Assembly: GCA_022360095.1 (NCBI GenBank)
Contig: JAKSDK010000487.1
Coordinates: 124,001-188,000 of the forward strand
Length of the DNA: 64,000 bases
Direction: 5' to 3'
DNA from: Phycisphaerales bacterium
Lineage (GTDB): Bacteria; Planctomycetota; Phycisphaerae; UBA1845; UTPLA1
In this document: positions 63,521 through 64,000 of the stretch, one piece after another
Position numbering within the stretch: position 1 is the stretch's first letter
Layout: the number at the start of each line of letters is the position of its first letter
The notes under the pieces: model-generated
What the model was told of the DNA's origin: nothing
What the model saw: only the letters and a program-made list of their open reading frames with translations
Databases searched by the model: none
Made by a program: the position numbers and the translations under genes

Positions 63521-64000
63521 TTAGCGCGCTCGTTTCATCCGACGCCCGCGCCGACTCAGACAACTGATCCCCAGAATGGTCATGGGCATCGTGACCATGC
63601 CCGCGCCGGGGCAAGGTTGACCTGCGGCCGTTTCACAGGCGTCGCCGATACCGTCTGCATTGTCATCTTCCTGAAGCGGATTGGGTGAGGTCGGGCAGTT
63701 GTCGAGGCAGTCAAACCATCCGTCGTTGTCGCTGTCCACGTCCAGCTCGCCGCAACCGCAGATCCCGGCTTGCAGCTTCCGTTCATCGTTCGGACAACCG
63801 TCGAAACAATCCGGCACACCGTCGCCGTCGCTGTCTTCATCCGGGGTTCCACAACCGCACGCGCCGGGATCGGTCTTATCAGGATCGTTCGGGCAAGCGT
63901 CAATCCCATCGCATACGCCGTCGCCGTCCGAGTCGCCACTGGCGTCATTGCCCAGACAGAGGTCACACGGATCGCCGGTGCCGTCACCGTCGCTGTCGAT
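63521..64000 (-). CDS. Thrombospondin-type-3-repeat protein, C-terminal part (5' partial)
   Basis: At least 159 residues; the frame is open to the right edge, so the N-terminus lies outside. Repeated calcium motifs DSDGDG and DxDxDGxxDxxDxC (GDSDGDGVCDGIDACPNDPD, DSDNDGWFDCLDNCPT) define thrombospondin type 3 repeats. It ends in a Cys-x-tail-type signal, CPGAGMVTMPMTILGISCLS then RRGRRMKR, similar to the tails of the two proteases at 15507-20608. A short internal ATG at 63817 is not the true start. Confidence 0.85.
   Translation of the reverse strand: MDSDGDGTGDPCDLCLGNDASGDSDGDGVCDGIDACPNDPDKTDPGACGCGTPDEDSDGDGVPDCFDGCPNDERKLQAGICGCGELDVDSDNDGWFDCLDNCPTSPNPLQEDDNADGIGDACETAAGQPCPGAGMVTMPMTILGISCLSRRGRRMKRAR

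Overview
The window looks like a chromosomal segment of a planctomycete, probably a Phycisphaerae-like lineage. The evidence is: paired CxxC zinc-ribbon heads of the type CPLCDYNLRGL and SCHCGKKFKAKD; several large secreted proteins carrying FG-GAP/ASPIC, matrixin, subtilisin, dockerin-like and thrombospondin-type-3 modules; a PEP-CTERM tail and a second Cys/Arg-rich C-terminal tail; and scattered pseudopilin genes with the cleavage site at Ala or Gly. No rRNA, tRNA, phage, transposase or CRISPR array was found by eye. Gene density is ordinary and both edges cut genes.

Layout. 1-4.6 kb: a truncated carboxypeptidase-regulatory-domain protein, then a SAM-I riboswitch with its terminator in front of hom and metB. 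4.7-6.2 kb: a secreted CAP protein and a zinc-ribbon/TPR membrane protein. 6.3-10 kb: a pseudopilin, pgk, a phosphoglycerate-mutase-fold protein without catalytic histidines, and class I fructose-bisphosphate aldolase. 10-15.5 kb: recQ, a lysine-ketoglutarate-reductase-like protein, a calcineurin-like phosphoesterase lipoprotein and a STAS protein. 15.5-21.9 kb: two tandem secreted proteases (matrixin and subtilisin) that share one C-terminal cassette, plus a lipoprotein. 22-28.6 kb: nadE, an FG-GAP/ASPIC/dockerin protein, a small lipoprotein, and a B12-binding-fold protein followed by a soluble histidine kinase. 28.6-33.3 kb: a four-gene pseudopilin operon and a diheme-type secreted protein.

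33.8-38.1 kb: a zinc alcohol dehydrogenase coupled to pgeF, a QueC-like protein, and an ABC-ATPase/GNAT fusion of unknown function (COG2401-like). 38.4-43.9 kb: a C45-family secreted hydrolase, an ArsR/AHSA1/membrane-protein operon with a palindromic operator on its start codon, a MoxR/ChlI-like AAA+ ATPase and a zinc-ribbon membrane protein. 43.9-46.8 kb: a kynurenine-pathway operon (3-hydroxyanthranilate dioxygenase, ACMS decarboxylase, kynureninase) behind a near-consensus promoter. 46.8-51.9 kb: a GAF-SpoIIE phosphatase, then a Cpx-like kinase/regulator pair divergent from a CpxP/Spy-like LTxxQ lipoprotein. 52-55.6 kb: a sulfotransferase, a membrane GT2 glycosyltransferase and a condensation-type acyltransferase, possibly a lipid-decoration pathway. 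55.6-64 kb: a DUF2892 protein, a GH5 hydrolase, mddA, an alpha/beta hydrolase lipoprotein, a short secretin, a PEP-CTERM protein, a large dockerin protein, and the C-terminus of a thrombospondin-type-3 protein.

Strongest candidates for new biology: the ABC-GNAT fusion; the protease pair with exchangeable catalytic heads on a common sorting cassette; the sulfotransferase-GT2-acyltransferase cluster; the histidine-less phosphatase between pgk and aldolase; and the Cpx-like locus with two equally spaced inverted GTAAA/TTTAC pairs. Functions are read from recalled family motifs only; no database search was possible.
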